The notes: a model not told the origin generated them from the sequence alone. DNA of 64,000 bases from Phlebiopsis flavidoalba (GCA_035772785.1 JAOCPU010000038.1:186001-250000), one strand, 5' to 3'. Numbered from the stretch's first letter, positions 1 through 14,544 are shown. Program-made: numbers and translations.

Positions 1-112
1 CTAGACAGCCGCTCGCATTGCATTTATGAGCCTAGCACCTGGCGCGCGCGCCGTCGCCCCCGCCTCCTCCTCCCTCCGCCCTCCTCCCCCCCACCGCGGA
101 GGCCCTGCCGCC

Positions 113-1465
113 ATGTCCGCCACGCCCCACCGGTCCCCGCCGAACACTGCGACGCTCGTGCTGCCCCCGGGGCTACACGCTCGACCAGTACTTTGCCCTC
201 CAGGGCTCCGCAGGTGCGTGGGACGAATGACATCAGATGGGATGAAATTCGCAGAAGCTCACGGCGGATTTGCGCAGTGACGATCACGGGATATGCGTCG
301 CGGTTGCGTTTGGGATTATCGGCTGGGACTAGTGAGTGTTGTTTACCCCCCTGCTAGGCCAGCGTGAGCCTCATAACGTTTCTGCAGCCTGTGTCTCCTC
401 CCCGACGACGCTCGCGCTTTACCGCTCGAATGAACGCAAAACTGCTGCGGTGCGCGCCGACGACGTGGTTGTGAGTGCACTTCCCTGTAACGATGGGGAA
501 TCAATCTGAAACGGGACACCAGCTTCATTCTCCTGCGATACTCGGGCATCCTCGCGACCCTTCCCTCATTGTTCTTCACGTCCGTTCAGAGCCAGCACTG
601 TCTGGCTGCCGTGATACTCAGCACGCTTGGCGCCGTCCTCGTCGTCTTTTCGTCCGGCGCCATCTTCGCGTTCCGCATCTTTGCCATCTGGAGCGGAAAC
701 CGGCTCGTGCAAGGGCTGGTCATCTTTGTCTTCCTGTTCATGATGTCCTGCTGGGTGCGTATTCAGAGCTTGCTAGCCGACGCCAGACCGCTGACGCCCT
801 GCGCAGATCGCCGGTAGGTGGCGACGCAGTATGACGCCACGACGGGCCCGCCGACGCCGTTCGCGGAGACCAACTGCCAGATGCACCCGATCGTGTCGTG
901 GGCGCCGATCAGCTACGCGTCCTCGGTCGTCTTCGACACGACGATCCTCGCGCTCACGTCTCGCAAAGCTCCCGCGGCAGCTCATGGCCAAGTCGTACAT
1001 CGGCCGCCAGCAGAAAAATAAATAAAAGATCTTCCGCGTCACGAACAACACGCTCATGTACTTCGCCATCACGACCGTCACGAACATCGTCGTGCCTCAG
1101 CATCCAGAGCCTCGGCCCGCAGCACGCGCTCATCAAGCCCACCGCGGTGCCCTTCAGCACCGTTCATGACCGTCACGATGGGCTCGCGTGTGTACCTCAA
1201 CCTCAAGCTCCTCGAGAAGCGCCGCCGCGAGGACGGCGACTCGCGCGGGATTCCCATGTCCGTCTCTGCCGGCTCTGCGGCCGTCCGACCGTCACGGCAT
1301 GCTTACGACCGAGTTCCGCACGACGACCGAGGGCGCGCATACGGACACGTTTATGAGCACGGCGTCGGGCCCTGGGTATCGGGTACGGCGGGTACCCGAA
1401 GCAGGGCCCCGCCGCTTGAGAAGATCGAGTCGCGCTCGGAGTCGCGCTCGCTCTCAGAGGATTAG
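113..1465 (+). CDS. Basidiomycete multi-pass integral membrane protein
   Basis: Probable polytopic membrane protein of a family found in Agaricomycetes; function unknown. The start is the ATG at 113, followed by an LPPGYTLDQY-type N-terminus (one extra base near 170). Exons then encode hydrophobic helices: GICVAVAFGIIGW around 280-330, a long membrane segment with ILATLPSLFFTSVQSQH at 547-600 and AVILSTLGAVLVVFSSG at 607-660, and IFVFLFMMSCW at 723-755. Later come a loop with NCQMHPIVSWAPISYASS (870-920) and ITTVTNIVVLSIQSLGPQ (about 1070-1130). The C-terminal part is GSRVYLNLKLLEKRRRED (1178-1230) followed by a Ser/Arg-rich cytoplasmic tail ending SRSESRSLSED with a stop at 1465. The frame shifts at least three times by one base (near 965, 1015 and 1100), which I read as sequence errors or decay rather than introns. 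The family assignment rests on remembered pattern similarity. Confidence 0.7.
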
Positions 1466-2280
1466 GCCTCGTCTGTTTTCTCTCTCACTGTATCTTTGCT
1501 CTATTTACATTTTCCGCTCTTAAGTATTATTGCATGCTATGCTGCACGAAGCGCGTCCCTCGTTTGTGGAAACAAAAAGTCGTACATACCCGTCTCTCGA
1601 TAATGCTATCTGCTCTGTTGTTGATCTATATTGTACACAAGCTGTGATGCATGCAAATTATCTAATACCGTCGCTCTGGTGAGAGCGTCATGCTTGTCTG
1701 GGGCTCCGTGCAGCTGTAGAGTATGTGGTCGCAAGACAAAGTCTGGGTAGTGGTTGGAAGAGATGGGTAATTTAAAGTTCAAGTGCCATCAGCGCATCAG
1801 TCTGCCTATTCGGTTTTGATGCGGCCTCAGCGTCCTTCTCACCCTGACCGCACACAGTGACCACCAGCACAGTCACTCAGTCACTCACACCACACAATGA
1901 AACTCGATAGAAGCACGCTAGAACTTTACTCTGATTAACATCCTCAATTCATAAAGGGCTGACCCCGAAGCTCAAGCTTCTACCATAGTAACGCATCCTC
2001 CAGCGGCGGCCCGGTAAAAGACGAGAAGGCGTAGCCATGGTTGACTTGTGACCGAGGTACCACCTGACACAGACTATGTGGTAAGTAGGTATAGGGTAGT
2101 AGAAGTGGAGTGACGGGTCGTAGTTTGTGAGCCGCGACCATGCTTCATTTCTGGTAAACTACTGACGGTCCGTAGCTTTCCTGCTCACGACGTGCCTCAT
2201 GACTCCCGGGGTATTCCAGGATAAACGCAGAATACCCCCCGTACGACGCGAACGCGAGAGTGCCGCCAACACTCACCACC
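1466..2280. other. Intergenic region, no gene seen
   Basis: Between the membrane protein and the carboxylesterase. The first 150 bases are pyrimidine-rich, as expected for a 3' untranslated region. Near 1855-1895 there is a short run of CACTCAGTCACTCAC-like repeats. No open frame with recognisable content was found on either strand. Confidence 0.5.
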
Positions 2281-4276
<1,996 letters not shown>

Positions 4277-4528
4277 AGTGTGGAGAGGTGCAAGTTCGTT
4301 GCGAGTAAGTATGAGGCAGAGCAGGCTTGAGCACGTTTGACGCTCTTGATGTACACGCATATCTGGATGTCTTAACACGAATTGAACTTGAGTGCCAGTT
4401 ATCTATATGGTGGTGGGATGAGAACATGAGAACATGTGATTAGACGCGGCAAGCACAAGCATCGAAATCTCCCCCGCATTTGGGTTTGATCCTGTACTTC
4501 GTGTCGATCAATATTGTTCTCCAGGGCC

Positions 4529-4536
4529 TATATAAA
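4529..4536 (+). promoter_or_regulatory. TATA box upstream of PEX19
   Basis: TATATAAA lies about 100 bases before the PEX19 start codon at 4638. The stretch between them contains a CT/CA-rich leader typical of basidiomycete 5' untranslated regions. Confidence 0.5.
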
Positions 4537-4637
4537 GCTGAGGTCGTTAGCTCTCCCGAATGACATTCTCTGTCATCCCCACTCATCCGAGACCAATCAG
4601 ACTTCAGAGATCAACAAGGAATACATCACAGTGAACC

Positions 4638-5760
4638 ATGTCCAAGGCAAGTACGCGACCAGAGGTCGAGGAAGACCTCGACGATCTCGATGGTGAGTGG
4701 CGCGCCTCACCTCCTTAATACCTCATCTGAATCACACAACTTTAGACGTCCTTACCGACTTCAACAAACCTGCTGCGCCCAGCACGCCGGGGCCTTCGAA
4801 GGCCTCCGCGCCACCCGTGCCGCCCAACACGACCGCGAAGAAGCGCAAGCCCACCATCGACGACGAGGACTTCGGCGTCGACTTTGCGCGCGAGCTCGCG
4901 AACGGCATGTCGCAGAGCTGATGCGCGACATTGCGTCTGAGACTGCGCGCGGCGGCCCGAGGGTGACGAGGGCGAGCCGACGACCGAGGCGGAGAAGAAG
5001 CGCGAGGAGGGTTCAAGAAGGCCTGGGAGGCCATGGCTCGTCGAGGGCAAAGAAACGGCGCCCTGGACCTACGACGCCGCAGTCTGAAGAAGGGGCCTTT
5101 CGACGGAAGAGTCCGTCGAGCCCGAAGCTCCGCCTGTAGAAGATACCTTCCAAGCTTGTCCGATACAGGAAGGCTATGGCGAAGTTAAAGGTGAGGAGAA
5201 AAAGGTACGTTTTACTATCACACTAGTCTACAACTATAACTCACCTCGACGTTTCATAGGAGGGGCCCTTGAAAAATCTGCTAGGAGATAGATGGCGACG
5301 ATGATATCACTGGAGAAGCTCATCGCGTCATATCGGCTAGCTGTGGTGGCGGAACTTCCGAGGACGCAGCTACAGGGCACTCCTTCGAGTCGATAATGAC
5401 ACAAGCGTGCCATGAAGCGAAAGACGTGCTTTACACGACCCTCTGAAGGATCTACACGAAAACTTTCCCTGCCAGTACCTCAGAAGACAACGACGCTACT
5501 CTCAAGGAAGAAGATAAGAAGCGTTAATTACGTCCGAAGCAGCAGGAGATCCGTTGGTGGCCGCGATCGTTCGAGTCGTCTACTTCGCAGACCCCGAAGT
5601 ACTACCGTCCAGGAGAATCCTTACATGGGTATCAAGGTCGTCACATCCTTGATGAACAGCGTACCGTTCAAGGATATGACGTGCTTTCTTTCTTTTTTTT
5701 TTTTTTTCCCTCCTGGATTGTGATAGATGCTCATAATCCGTCTTACAGATATGCCCAAAC
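4638..5760 (+). CDS. PEX19: Peroxisomal biogenesis factor 19, frame-broken
   Basis: Cytosolic chaperone and import receptor for peroxisomal membrane proteins, working with PEX3. ATG at 4638 starts MSKASTRPEVEEDLDDLD. An intron (about 4693-4744) is followed by DVLTDFNKP and a Pro/Ser-rich linker, the expected acidic PEX3-binding N-terminus. A bipartite acidic stretch DDEDFGVDFARELANGM ends near 4915, where one base is out of place. The frame resumes as ELMRDIASET and then FKKAWEAML, matching the PEX19 core. Distal pieces are readable only in alternating frames: CHEAKDVLY plus DPLKDLHENFP (5410-5475), then KQQEI (about 5540) and an intron with a long T tract (5687-5709). The C-terminal farnesylation (CaaX) motif was not found. 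There are at least five one- or two-base breaks. As PEX19 is normally single-copy, sequence error is the likelier explanation. Confidence 0.75.
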
Positions 5761-5769
5761 ACTATTGAT

Positions 5770-6900
5770 CACCCCCACCACGAGACTCATGGGTGTCGCT
5801 CTTCCGCGCCCGCGGCTTAGACACCTGCGCCACAGAACGAGACGGCTTGCCCTTAAACTAGACTTTCTTTGGTTCCTGACAACTGTTGCAGTACAGATGA
5901 TGGGCATTCACTCTTTATCGTCGTCTATAATCGCTAATCGGACGCTTTTCGCTTATTTCCACCTGATTTCGCTGTGTCACGGGTCACTCTGAGTCTCTTG
6001 GTGAACCAGTATTGATGGTAATGAATGTTTACAGGCCCCTCTATCAACTTATGATGTACTTAGACCATTGTTGTATAAATTGTCAACACGCAAACTAATG
6101 TCCTCACGGAAACTTGTACGGGGAGGTGAGGACCCAGCGTGAGGGGGCTCACGGACAGTGACATTCTCGCAAGCCGATGGTAAGTGTTCGACCAGAATGA
6201 TTGAAGCGGACATGGGTTTAATAGGCTCTAGCAAGAGTAAACAACAAGGGCATATTGAATGTGATTATACAAGTGGGATATAGCCTACAGCTGCAGGTCT
6301 TGTCGAGATTACTACGTGATGTGTGGGTACATGCTGATTGAATCGCAATGATGGATACCCGGTAACAATGATGGAGCTAGAAGGAAGAGAGCGGAGGGAG
6401 TGCGGAAAATGGAAAACAGTGGATGCATCTACCCCTAGTACACTCCAATACACACGCACATAAGTACCTTCATCGCAGTGGCTCGCATTCGTCCGGAACG
6501 CCTGCGTTGAGCGCGTGGGGGCGTCATACGGATCACCCCTTCGCGGAGCGCGGCCGCTTCACTCATCGCCGCGTCGCGCGGCCCTCGTTAGTCCGAGGTC
6601 CTCGATCACGAATGGGCTCCTCGGGTCGCCGCGACGTGCCGCCGCGCTACGCGCGTGTTGCAGGCAGACGCGACGACGAGCTACAAGACGGTAATTCAGC
6701 GTGAGGCATAATGTGGGCGCGCCGCTCTATATACCTTGCCAGCTGGGTGTGAGCGCTCGCAGCACCGGGCGCAAGGCCGCCTGTGGCCGGGCCTAGACGG
6801 CGTCGATAAAGCTGGGTCAGTGTCGATGGCCCGTACGGTCGACTGCCTTCTGTGCCGCCGGTTCTTTAAGATACTCTTGGGTCAGTAAGGAGGGACACTA
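5770..6900. other. Intergenic region with a GC-rich block
   Basis: No gene is recognised. Bases 6480-6720 are much richer in GC and CpG than their surroundings and read open over about 80 codons on both strands. This could be an exon of an unidentified gene, but no motif supports it. Confidence 0.3.
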
Positions 6901-7019
6901 GTGTGGGCGCATGTTCAGCGATCTACCAATTGACAAAATGGTTATTACAGTCACATTAGTACCTCAGTGGGTTCTTCTACAGGGGGAGCGCCCACGATTA
7001 GTTGATTACCTCTGCACGA

Positions 7020-7620
7020 GAATAAGGAGATAGGTGTGCGCCGACAAGTAAGCCGCCCAAGGGCCCATGGGATCCGTGAGGTAGCTCGTATTCCTCACCC
7101 TCGATAGGCTGTATCAAACACGCACCACACTTGAATGAAGGATAATGCGGGGGGATCCGAGTTGTGCTTCAAGATATCAGTAGTTACAAATGCCTCCGCG
7201 GTTCATTTATATTTTCATGTGATATATTCTGAGCTATCCGTGAGCTTGCTCCCTGCTTTTAATCTTTGCGTGCGAGAAATTTTGCTTAATCCCCCCCTAA
7301 CCGCGTTCGACAACATCATATGTTGGGGAGCAGAGAACCAGCTAATTCAAGATGAGCACGCCGCGCTTGTTCAAATATATAATATGCATGCGTACGGGTA
7401 GTCGTGTGCCCCAGGGTGATGTCAACGTTTGAATACACCGCGTCGTCTGGGGTAAACACTCCCCTCACGGGGCCTGGCAAATGTGCCTTCCATTGGAAGA
7501 GATTGTCGTCCGTATGGCCTGGAGCGTAATGTTGGCCGAGGTCCTCCTTCTTCAGGTCCGCAATGCTCTCGGTGAATGCGTTTGAGGGTAGTCTGCGAGT
7601 GAAGATTAAGTGTGAATATT
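7020..7620 (-). CDS. Ubiquitin-conjugating enzyme E2, interrupted
   Basis: E2 enzyme that carries ubiquitin as a thioester and passes it to substrates with an E3. Reading leftwards, the N-terminal helix is KRIHRE (near 7585-7570) then IADLKKEDLG, split by one extra base at 7565. GHTDDNLFQWKAHLPGP follows, a clear UBC-fold strand region. After a poorly readable gap come RIYHMKI, GGIC with the active-site cysteine codon at 7186-7188, and DILKHN. Then come a fragment like the PALSL helix and LTDP (about 7070-7085), matching the conserved SSLLTDPNP segment. The 3' end is not resolved. Length and order fit a class I E2 of about 150 residues (UBC4/UBC5 or UBE2E-like). At least four frame breaks are present. 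The start codon is uncertain; an upstream exon may lie at 7640-7880. Confidence 0.75.
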
Positions 7621-7983
7621 TCAACGGTTAGAAGTAATTCTCACGGTAGACGCGAGCTGGCGGCGGCATTGCTGGGTGGCGGTCGGTAGAGGTCTGAACG
7701 AGGAGAGGTTGGTAGTCGTAGGGGGGAAACAAGGGCCACGGCGTACGCCGCACCGCACTGAGGCCGATGGGTGGGGACACCGTGCGAATTACCTGCCGTA
7801 TTGGAAACGTATGTCACGATCCCGGCCTTTGAGTCACTTTGTGCTCTTCTCACAACCACCGCCTTTGCGACTTTCAAACCGACAATGATTACCTCGAATA
7901 TCCTGGTTTAAACCACTTGCTTCCAACGGTATCGCTCCTATAGAAGTATTTCTGCTAGGCACACTTTCAGATTCGCATTCAGC

Positions 7984-8860
7984 ATGTTCGGAGAGGGATG
8001 ACCCGGACTACCTGTGGGGCACCCAGCCCATGGGATGACTTTATATCCACACCTCACCCTCGGAGTCAGGCTCATTGGATTCTAATAAAGCGCTGCGACA
8101 TGGCATCCCAAAGCTCGCACCCGAGATTGAAGAATCCCACGGTACGTGCGTTACAACCTTTGGTACGCTGAGATGCTTATGAGTGCGTTTAGGGCAATGT
8201 CGAGATACAAGCTGAAGCTGACCGACATATCTCCCGCACGCTTTGTCCAGACTAGTCACTCAGCTCAAATGGCGACTGCTCGAGGGCAGTGGCCAAGCCT
8301 TCTATGAGCTCGGAGTGCGCTGATTCGGGCGCCTCATCGACTTTCTCGGCTCCGACCTCGAGCAGTCGCTCGAAACCCTGGAGATGATGGACGGCGAAAT
8401 TGGGAGGTCCGTCATCGTCGTAAAGCGAGATCGAGGTCCACACCTGCCATGGTCGGCTTTCGCGGACAAGGTCAGCGCGTACATTGATCCTGAGACGGGG
8501 CAAATGGACGGAGAAGCATGAGCAACAAGCGCTTCAGTAAAATGGCATACGAGGCGACGCCCACTAGCTGCAGCTGGGTACTGAGACGGCAGGCAGACAT
8601 CACAGACACCGACGACGACCCGTCTACAGTGGCGACGCCGAATTTTCCTCCCTAGTCACCCGAGAGAGGCTACCTGATTGGTGTGCCCATACAGCCACCG
8701 TCTGACATCGGCAAACCCAACCGACCTTCTTCTTCCAGTCCTCACCTTCTATAATACCCCCTCGATGATGATCTAGCCCTGTTCTCCATGGAGCCAGAGC
8801 CCGAATTTGCCGACGACTCTGACGACGCCACAAACCACGAGAAACAGCGGGCTTGACACC
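7984..8860 (+). CDS. GTPBP1/GTPBP2-like protein, N-terminal part only
   Basis: Resembles the region upstream of the G domain in GTPBP1/GTPBP2-type translational GTPases. ATG at 7984 reads MFGE and, after removal of one G in the run at 7995-7997, DDPDYLWGTQPMG. A segment ending KLAPEIEESHG (about 8110-8140) precedes an intron (about 8140-8194). Then come VEYKLKLTDISPARF, RLVTQLKWRLLEGSGQAFYE, and DLEQSLETLEMM, GEIGRSVIVVK (8355-8430). These match the family's pattern of a K/R-rich helix followed by a leucine-rich helix. From 8430 on the sequence becomes disordered and acidic (DDDLALFSMEPEPEFADDSD, 8765-8825). No P-loop (GNVDAGKS) or other G motif was found downstream, so the GTPase domain is absent or unreadable here. 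Confidence 0.6.
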
Positions 8861-8889
8861 CACTCAAAAATCTCTGCAGACGAAGATAT

Positions 8890-9478
8890 TCCTGCTTGTC
8901 CCTTGACATCGAAATCTCTTCCCGTGTTCAAACCCCGTCCGTTCGCACTGAGCTGAGGAGGAAGGGAGATGAGGCGGACCAGCCTGGTGGCCGGCGTCCC
9001 TTCAACGCGAGAAAGCAGGTACGCAGGATACCAAAGCCACAGGAAACAAAGCCTTTGGGTTGCCCATTCTCACGAGCAGCGTCGATCCGATCCCTAATTT
9101 CGTCGCCCGACGTGTCCCCCACTTTTTTTGCCCAAGCAGGCAAGACGCTGAAGGCTCTCCTTCGTCGCCAAGCGCGCGACAGACGGCGTGAGGAGAAGCG
9201 GCAGCCTGCTGTCTCGCAAGCGTCGCGAGCCGCTGCAGGCGTCGTGGAGGGCAATGGTCGCGCGGGCGGTCGAGAAAACCATAAAAAACACAATGTCAAA
9301 CTCTGCTCTTTGCCCGTCAAAAGAGCCCGTATCCGCGATAGGAGGAGAAGTTGCAGGAAGACGCTGTGAACCTCTCGTCCGACTTGCAGACATCCTGTCA
9401 CGTCTCCGTGAGCCCCCGTCACAGGTGCGCCGTCGACCGAAGCTCCTTACCCCCAGCGCTCCCTTCTCCTGCTCTTGA
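8890..9478 (+). CDS. Hypothetical, Arg/Lys-rich, possibly not real
   Basis: Bases 8890-9478 are open in two overlapping plus frames with basic, Ser-rich translations (for example GSLLSRKRREPLQASW, about 9200-9250). It may be a 3' continuation of the preceding GTPBP1-like gene or a separate gene. No family is recognised and no clean start was found. Base composition is coding-like (GC-rich), which is the only support. Confidence 0.2.
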
Positions 9479-9479
9479 C

Positions 9480-12400
9480 GCCTCAGCGAATGACGGAGCC
9501 CCGTCTTCCATTGTGTCCGGTAAGCGCTCGTTGTTCGGAAGATGTCTCTGAGAGGACGGATATTCCTTTGACATCAGCCCGTGACTTTTGTTCTTTCGAT
9601 AAACAGGTTCTGCCACGTACCATTTTTCAGACACACCATTGCCTGCCCTTATTTCCCCACGTTGCATATCCACGATGTATCCAACAATCTCACCTTGGAC
9701 CATGGTGTGTATAATATCGTGATATAACACACTTGTAACTATGTTCGCTGTACATCTTTACTCACCTCACTTCTTGATATGTCAACGTCATTTCGTGTTG
9801 AAACCAGCTAATGATACGTTTCCAGCCTTGCCGTGCGACTAGTCGGTGCCTGCTGGGACGAGCCATCTTTATTCTCCGACCTGCCATTCGTCGGCCTTGG
9901 TCTGTGTCGTTCACCGCATGAAGATCGTCACGTAGGCCACTGAAAATGTCCACCACTCATCACATGCACCACAGCGGCCTTGTGACTTGTGCTTTTACCA
10001 TGGCTAGGACGAGGTCAAGAAGTAGCAAGAACCGACTCGAATGCAAGAATTGCTCGATAGGTCACTGCCCGCGCAACAAACGTATGTGCCCCAGATCAGC
10101 GATTGGAGACCTCCGAATCTTGCCAAATACCTAGTCAACCTCACCATCCATTCGCAATCTTCCCAATGCGCCTGCAAGAGAGCGTGTTCATGTCGAGACC
10201 GGCCATTTCCCGCGTCTGCTCTTGGAATGACCTCTCTCCATGACCTTGGTGTGGAGGCTCGTGGAACAGCAAATTCAGATATTTCTCTTATGTGGGTCGC
10301 TATACACTTTCCGCAGCAAGCGTATGTGGACGGCGTTGTAGCAGACGTGGCAGGCTTCTAACGCGCGCATCTGCACGCCTGACTGCAATGAGCATGCAAT
10401 CTATGCACATCGCAAATACAACAGAGTCTGAATAGCGCATCCTAAAGGAAATAAGGACTTGATTGCTTAACGATTCGAGACTAGATGGCAGCTGGGGCCG
10501 CCATGCACTTCGATCTTGTTGTCGCAAACTCCGCAGCCCCGCCCTTCGCAAGAGGGTGTCTGCCGCAAACTCCTTGTGCTGCGTTCGCATCGTAGGCTTT
10601 ATTGTACACAGCCGTCGCGCCGTTGGGCCTCGATCTTGCCTTCCATCTCGATTTCGTACTTAGGACGCCCGTGGTCGTGGTTCACCAGTGCGACTAGGTC
10701 TATTCGTCGCACCCAGCAGCGTCCCCGTGTTTTGTCTATTTCCAGACTCCGCTTCTATTCACGGGCTTGCTGCTTCGCGCTTCAATCGTGGTTTCGACCT
10801 TGGCTGTAGGATGCCCATTCCTGAGTCTGGAAAACCGGGCATCTATGCACCTTGACCAGGTGCCCTTCCTGACCCCAATGCCAGCTCGCTGCTAAGCACG
10901 TACTCGCTGTACTCTGTCCCCAATTCAACCGTGCGTCGGTACGGTCTAACCCGAGTGCGCTGGGCAGAAAGTCCCCGGTCTATATCTCGCTCGTGCTGTG
11001 TCGAAGATGGATGAACATGTGATGACACACATAATATGGTGTCCACGGCTCTGTCTGTCTCGCGGCCAATCGTGTGGATAGGGGTGTGGGGGAACTTCAG
11101 ACCCGGACTTGTGATCTTGCCTGTCCTAAGCTGTTTGTATTATGTTTAATGAATTGCCCGAACCCCCGCCTTGAATTGCGTCCGTCCCTCGGGAATCGAG
11201 AACCCCCGCGTTCTCAAGAATGATAATGCAGTCGTCTTCGGCGTTCCATGTCTCGGATGTAGGTAAAGTTCTTTTTGGCGCAGCAATCTCCATAGATTTT
11301 GGGTCTTCCTCAGCGGCAGCAGCTATGTAAGATTCTGGATAGCGGTGTATATCCTTTCGGCCCCGGCGTGACAGTTTTTGAGGAGTTTACCAGACCAACA
11401 CGGGCAGGGCCGCGGAGGACGAGGACTGGCACGTTTTGTGATGAGTACGAACCAATGGAGTTGAATCTAGACGCGTGCGTTTTGGTCTGGAAGATAGGGT
11501 AGCCCGGTTTGCCAAGAGAAGGGATCGTCGCGCCATGGCTGGATGAGAAGCTCGACCGAGCGGCCAAAACATGTCGCTGTCGGCCGCCACACTCAGCGGA
11601 GTCTCGTTTTCTGGGACCATCACGTTTAACATCGGTATGCTGTTCAACTAGGATGAGCGAGGCGATTCTCCGGTAGCAGTTCAATATCTTCGTCGAAGAA
11701 ATTTGTCGCTGAAGAGGTTCTCTACGCCCTTAAGCTTTCGGGGGGAACGTATGCGCCCCTTGACCGCACCGCATCCTTCAATGTTTTCGTGTGGCTCGCA
11801 CTTCGTGTGTAGCAGGCAAGTATGTAGGTAGGTTGCGTTACACCGCGTCCTTGTCTTTCCAGTCGATGGCAGTGTACCAATGCGTATTACCTCATGGAGC
11901 GAGGAGTTATGTCGGCTTTTCTCGCTGCCCCTACATGTAAGAATGTTCGGCTTTGCCCCTTGCCAAACAGGACTCCAGTGTTATTCGTATCATGCGCGGC
12001 ATATCGGGTGGAAGTGGCGAAGCGGATAGCCCGTCTTCATGGGCATCCCCGATAATTCTTTAAAAAACCATTCGATTTCCGCTAGCTCTATTTCTGCGAC
12101 CGAGAAGCTTTTGACCCGAAAGTGTTCGAATTGCCCTCAAGGTAGATCTGGGACTGCCTCTGTGTGTCACTATAGGGTCTTTATTCAGTTTGTCCCAGGA
12201 CACGATTTGGGTAGACAAGGATGACAACTGAGAGTCGGTAGAGGACATTCTTGATATGAACGGCGCGAAACGAAAGAAACAAGGTAAAATACGCACAAGT
12301 TCTACCGCGGTGTGACGGTTCCAAATAATGCAATGATGACAAAGATATGCCACGAGATACCTTCGTGACAACGGCATGTTTCGCCTGTGTCACGCTCTCG

Positions 12401-14434
12401 GGTGTTGTTGGCAACCCGCACATCTTGTGCATTGGCATCCTCCGTCGGATTCTGGCTACCATCCTCGTGTGATAACCCAAGATGATACGTTTGCGACCCT
12501 GGACTGTAACGATCTCTGACAAAGCCTCACGGTAAGCGATATCGCTGACACCATAAGCGCCTCTACTGTAAGGGTAACAAAAGACCTATCTATCAAACCG
12601 CGTTCACAACTAAGCCTAATGCTTTGCAAGTAATGGCGAATCTCACGATGTTTCTTTTGCTTTACAGGTACACGGGAAGGAGGTAATGCCAGGTTGGCCT
12701 CCGGACTAGTTGATGCCACCTGTACGGCACACAACCGCTCGTCACAGGCACACAGGCCCAAGCACAAATTACCGACTCCTAGATAGAGCAAGTTGCGCCT
12801 ACTTTGTTTCACCAGTATATTGAGGATATCCCAAACTCCGCCACGCGTGCGGTGCATGCAGTTGTCTGCATTTGTCAACGAGCATATCTATAAAACTGCC
12901 GTTTGACAGCAACCTGCAGGCTTGAAGCACACACAGAGCCATGTAAGGCATGGCCGTCAAGCTGTCAAGGGGCGCAAAAAACGAGAAGTGTACACGGAAA
13001 GCTGCCACAAGGCGGTCTGGTGCGGAGAGACACTCGTCAAGCTTGCCGGAATCCTCGGCCCCTGCGGTCTCTCCGCTCCAATTCCAGCATCCTCATAACG
13101 GCCTTTCCGGAGTTGCAATATATAGCAACCGCTTGAAATACAGCATGGCCAGCTTGTCCACGCCTACAATAGCTATGTCAGGTCCGGCGATGCTGCGTAC
13201 TTCTTACACCATCATAATGGAGGAAGATTTCGCCAGCTCTCGAGTAATGACAAGCCGTGACGCGGCACTTTAGGGCTTTTAACCAGGCTTCTCGTCGTTT
13301 TCCCGAGTGGGACGGTGGGGGTACGAGACTCGTTGGCATAACTCCGTTTCGCACGCTGCGGCGTAGATGGTAGTATCCAGCCGGCCAATGAAAAACAGTA
13401 CACCTCTTTGCCCGACTTGTGAACACACGTTTAAATGTGCAAGCTCGGTTGAAATACCGTTCGTGGTAAGGCTCTCGGACCTCATATCGATAACTCCTCG
13501 GACATAGGAAATATGTGGTGGAAGACGGCCCTTACTTGACTTCAGAAATGAGCCCTAGATCCACCTTTTGGACCCGTGAGCCCCTCTACTCTCGCGACGT
13601 AGGCGGTGCGGGCGGTGATGTGGCGTGCTCGCGCGGGTGCTGGGAGGACGAAGATGGCTACTAGTATTGCGCCTCGTAACCTCGAGTCGCGCCGGGCACA
13701 AGCGCACGCAAGGCGGAGGTGAGTACGACCCAACTCGGGTCTCTGACACAGGGCATCCAGTTTGAAGCATGCTAGCAAACTTCCTCGAAGTTATCGACTA
13801 TGATGCTGTGTCGCTGATCTTCCTTCGACGCTACCTTGCATGAAGACGAGCCCTGAGTACTGAGTATTCCTTGCCTCGCGATGCCTTGTCCCACGAAGCA
13901 ACACAAATTAAGGGTGTTGGTGATTATGATCATACCGCCGCTCTGTCCGAGCCTCTTCAGGTTTCGGTGGATAAGCTCAATAGTCCCCAATCTTCTCGGC
14001 TTCGACAATTCTGTCTGCGATCTCCATTGTGTGCAACCACGTCCTTGCTGTGCGCTTGGCGCTCATTGTCCCCGCGGTCGAGCCATCGTGGACTTGATCT
14101 CTTACCTGCTCTTTCGTCAGCAACAAGAGATAAAATTTAGATGAGCAATCCATACGACATCGGTCGGCACGTGAAGAACAGGTCCAAGTATCGTATCAAG
14201 ACCTTCCGAAGAGCTGTCAAGTCTCTCTATCCTGTCAGTATCCTCGACAGTGCTTGACAGCCCTTACTCCCTCCGCAAGGTTTATCAGCTCTCGGTATCT
14301 TAACGGTCAGGAATTCATGTCGCGCAGCGTCGCGTCATTCACCGGCCGCGGGTCGGTGACCCTACACGACGACTGAGGAGATACGTTGGTCATGTATCCG
14401 TAACTCGTCAGGTGACAGTATTTCGCGCAATCCG
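9480..14434. other. Five-kilobase stretch without recognisable genes
   Basis: Many short open frames occur on both strands (the longest is about 140 codons, minus, 12456-12878), but none gives a recognisable motif or a chain of exons with plausible splice sites. Base composition is near 50% GC with no long repeat visible by eye. It could hold decayed genes or transposon remnants too damaged to name. Confidence 0.4.
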
Positions 14435-14443
14435 TATAAAAGG
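14435..14443 (+). promoter_or_regulatory. TATA box of the peroxiredoxin gene
   Basis: TATAAAAGG sits about 100 bases before the start codon at 14545. Between them is a pyrimidine/CA-rich leader (CTCCTCTCACCACACAACAA and similar), a classic strong-promoter layout in basidiomycetes. It suggests a highly expressed gene. Confidence 0.6.
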
Positions 14444-14544
14444 GTCCCCGCCTTAGCTGGGAAAGACCATCACTCTCAGCCTCCTCTCACCACACAACAA
14501 CTCTCAAACCCTTTAACCCACCTTACCCAAACCTCAAACTCAAA

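Noticed and set aside
6480..6720. GC-rich block as a coding exon
   Set aside because: Open on both strands because of composition; no motif, splice partner or neighbour supports a product.
8928..9422. 164-codon minus-strand frame
   Set aside because: Antisense to a coding-like plus stretch; the translation is low-complexity and has no motif.
11754..12975. Further copies of the MITE terminus (GCGCCCCTTG at 11754, CAAGGGGCGC at about 12965)
   Set aside because: Only 10 bases match, they face outwards relative to each other, and no 8-bp duplication brackets either.
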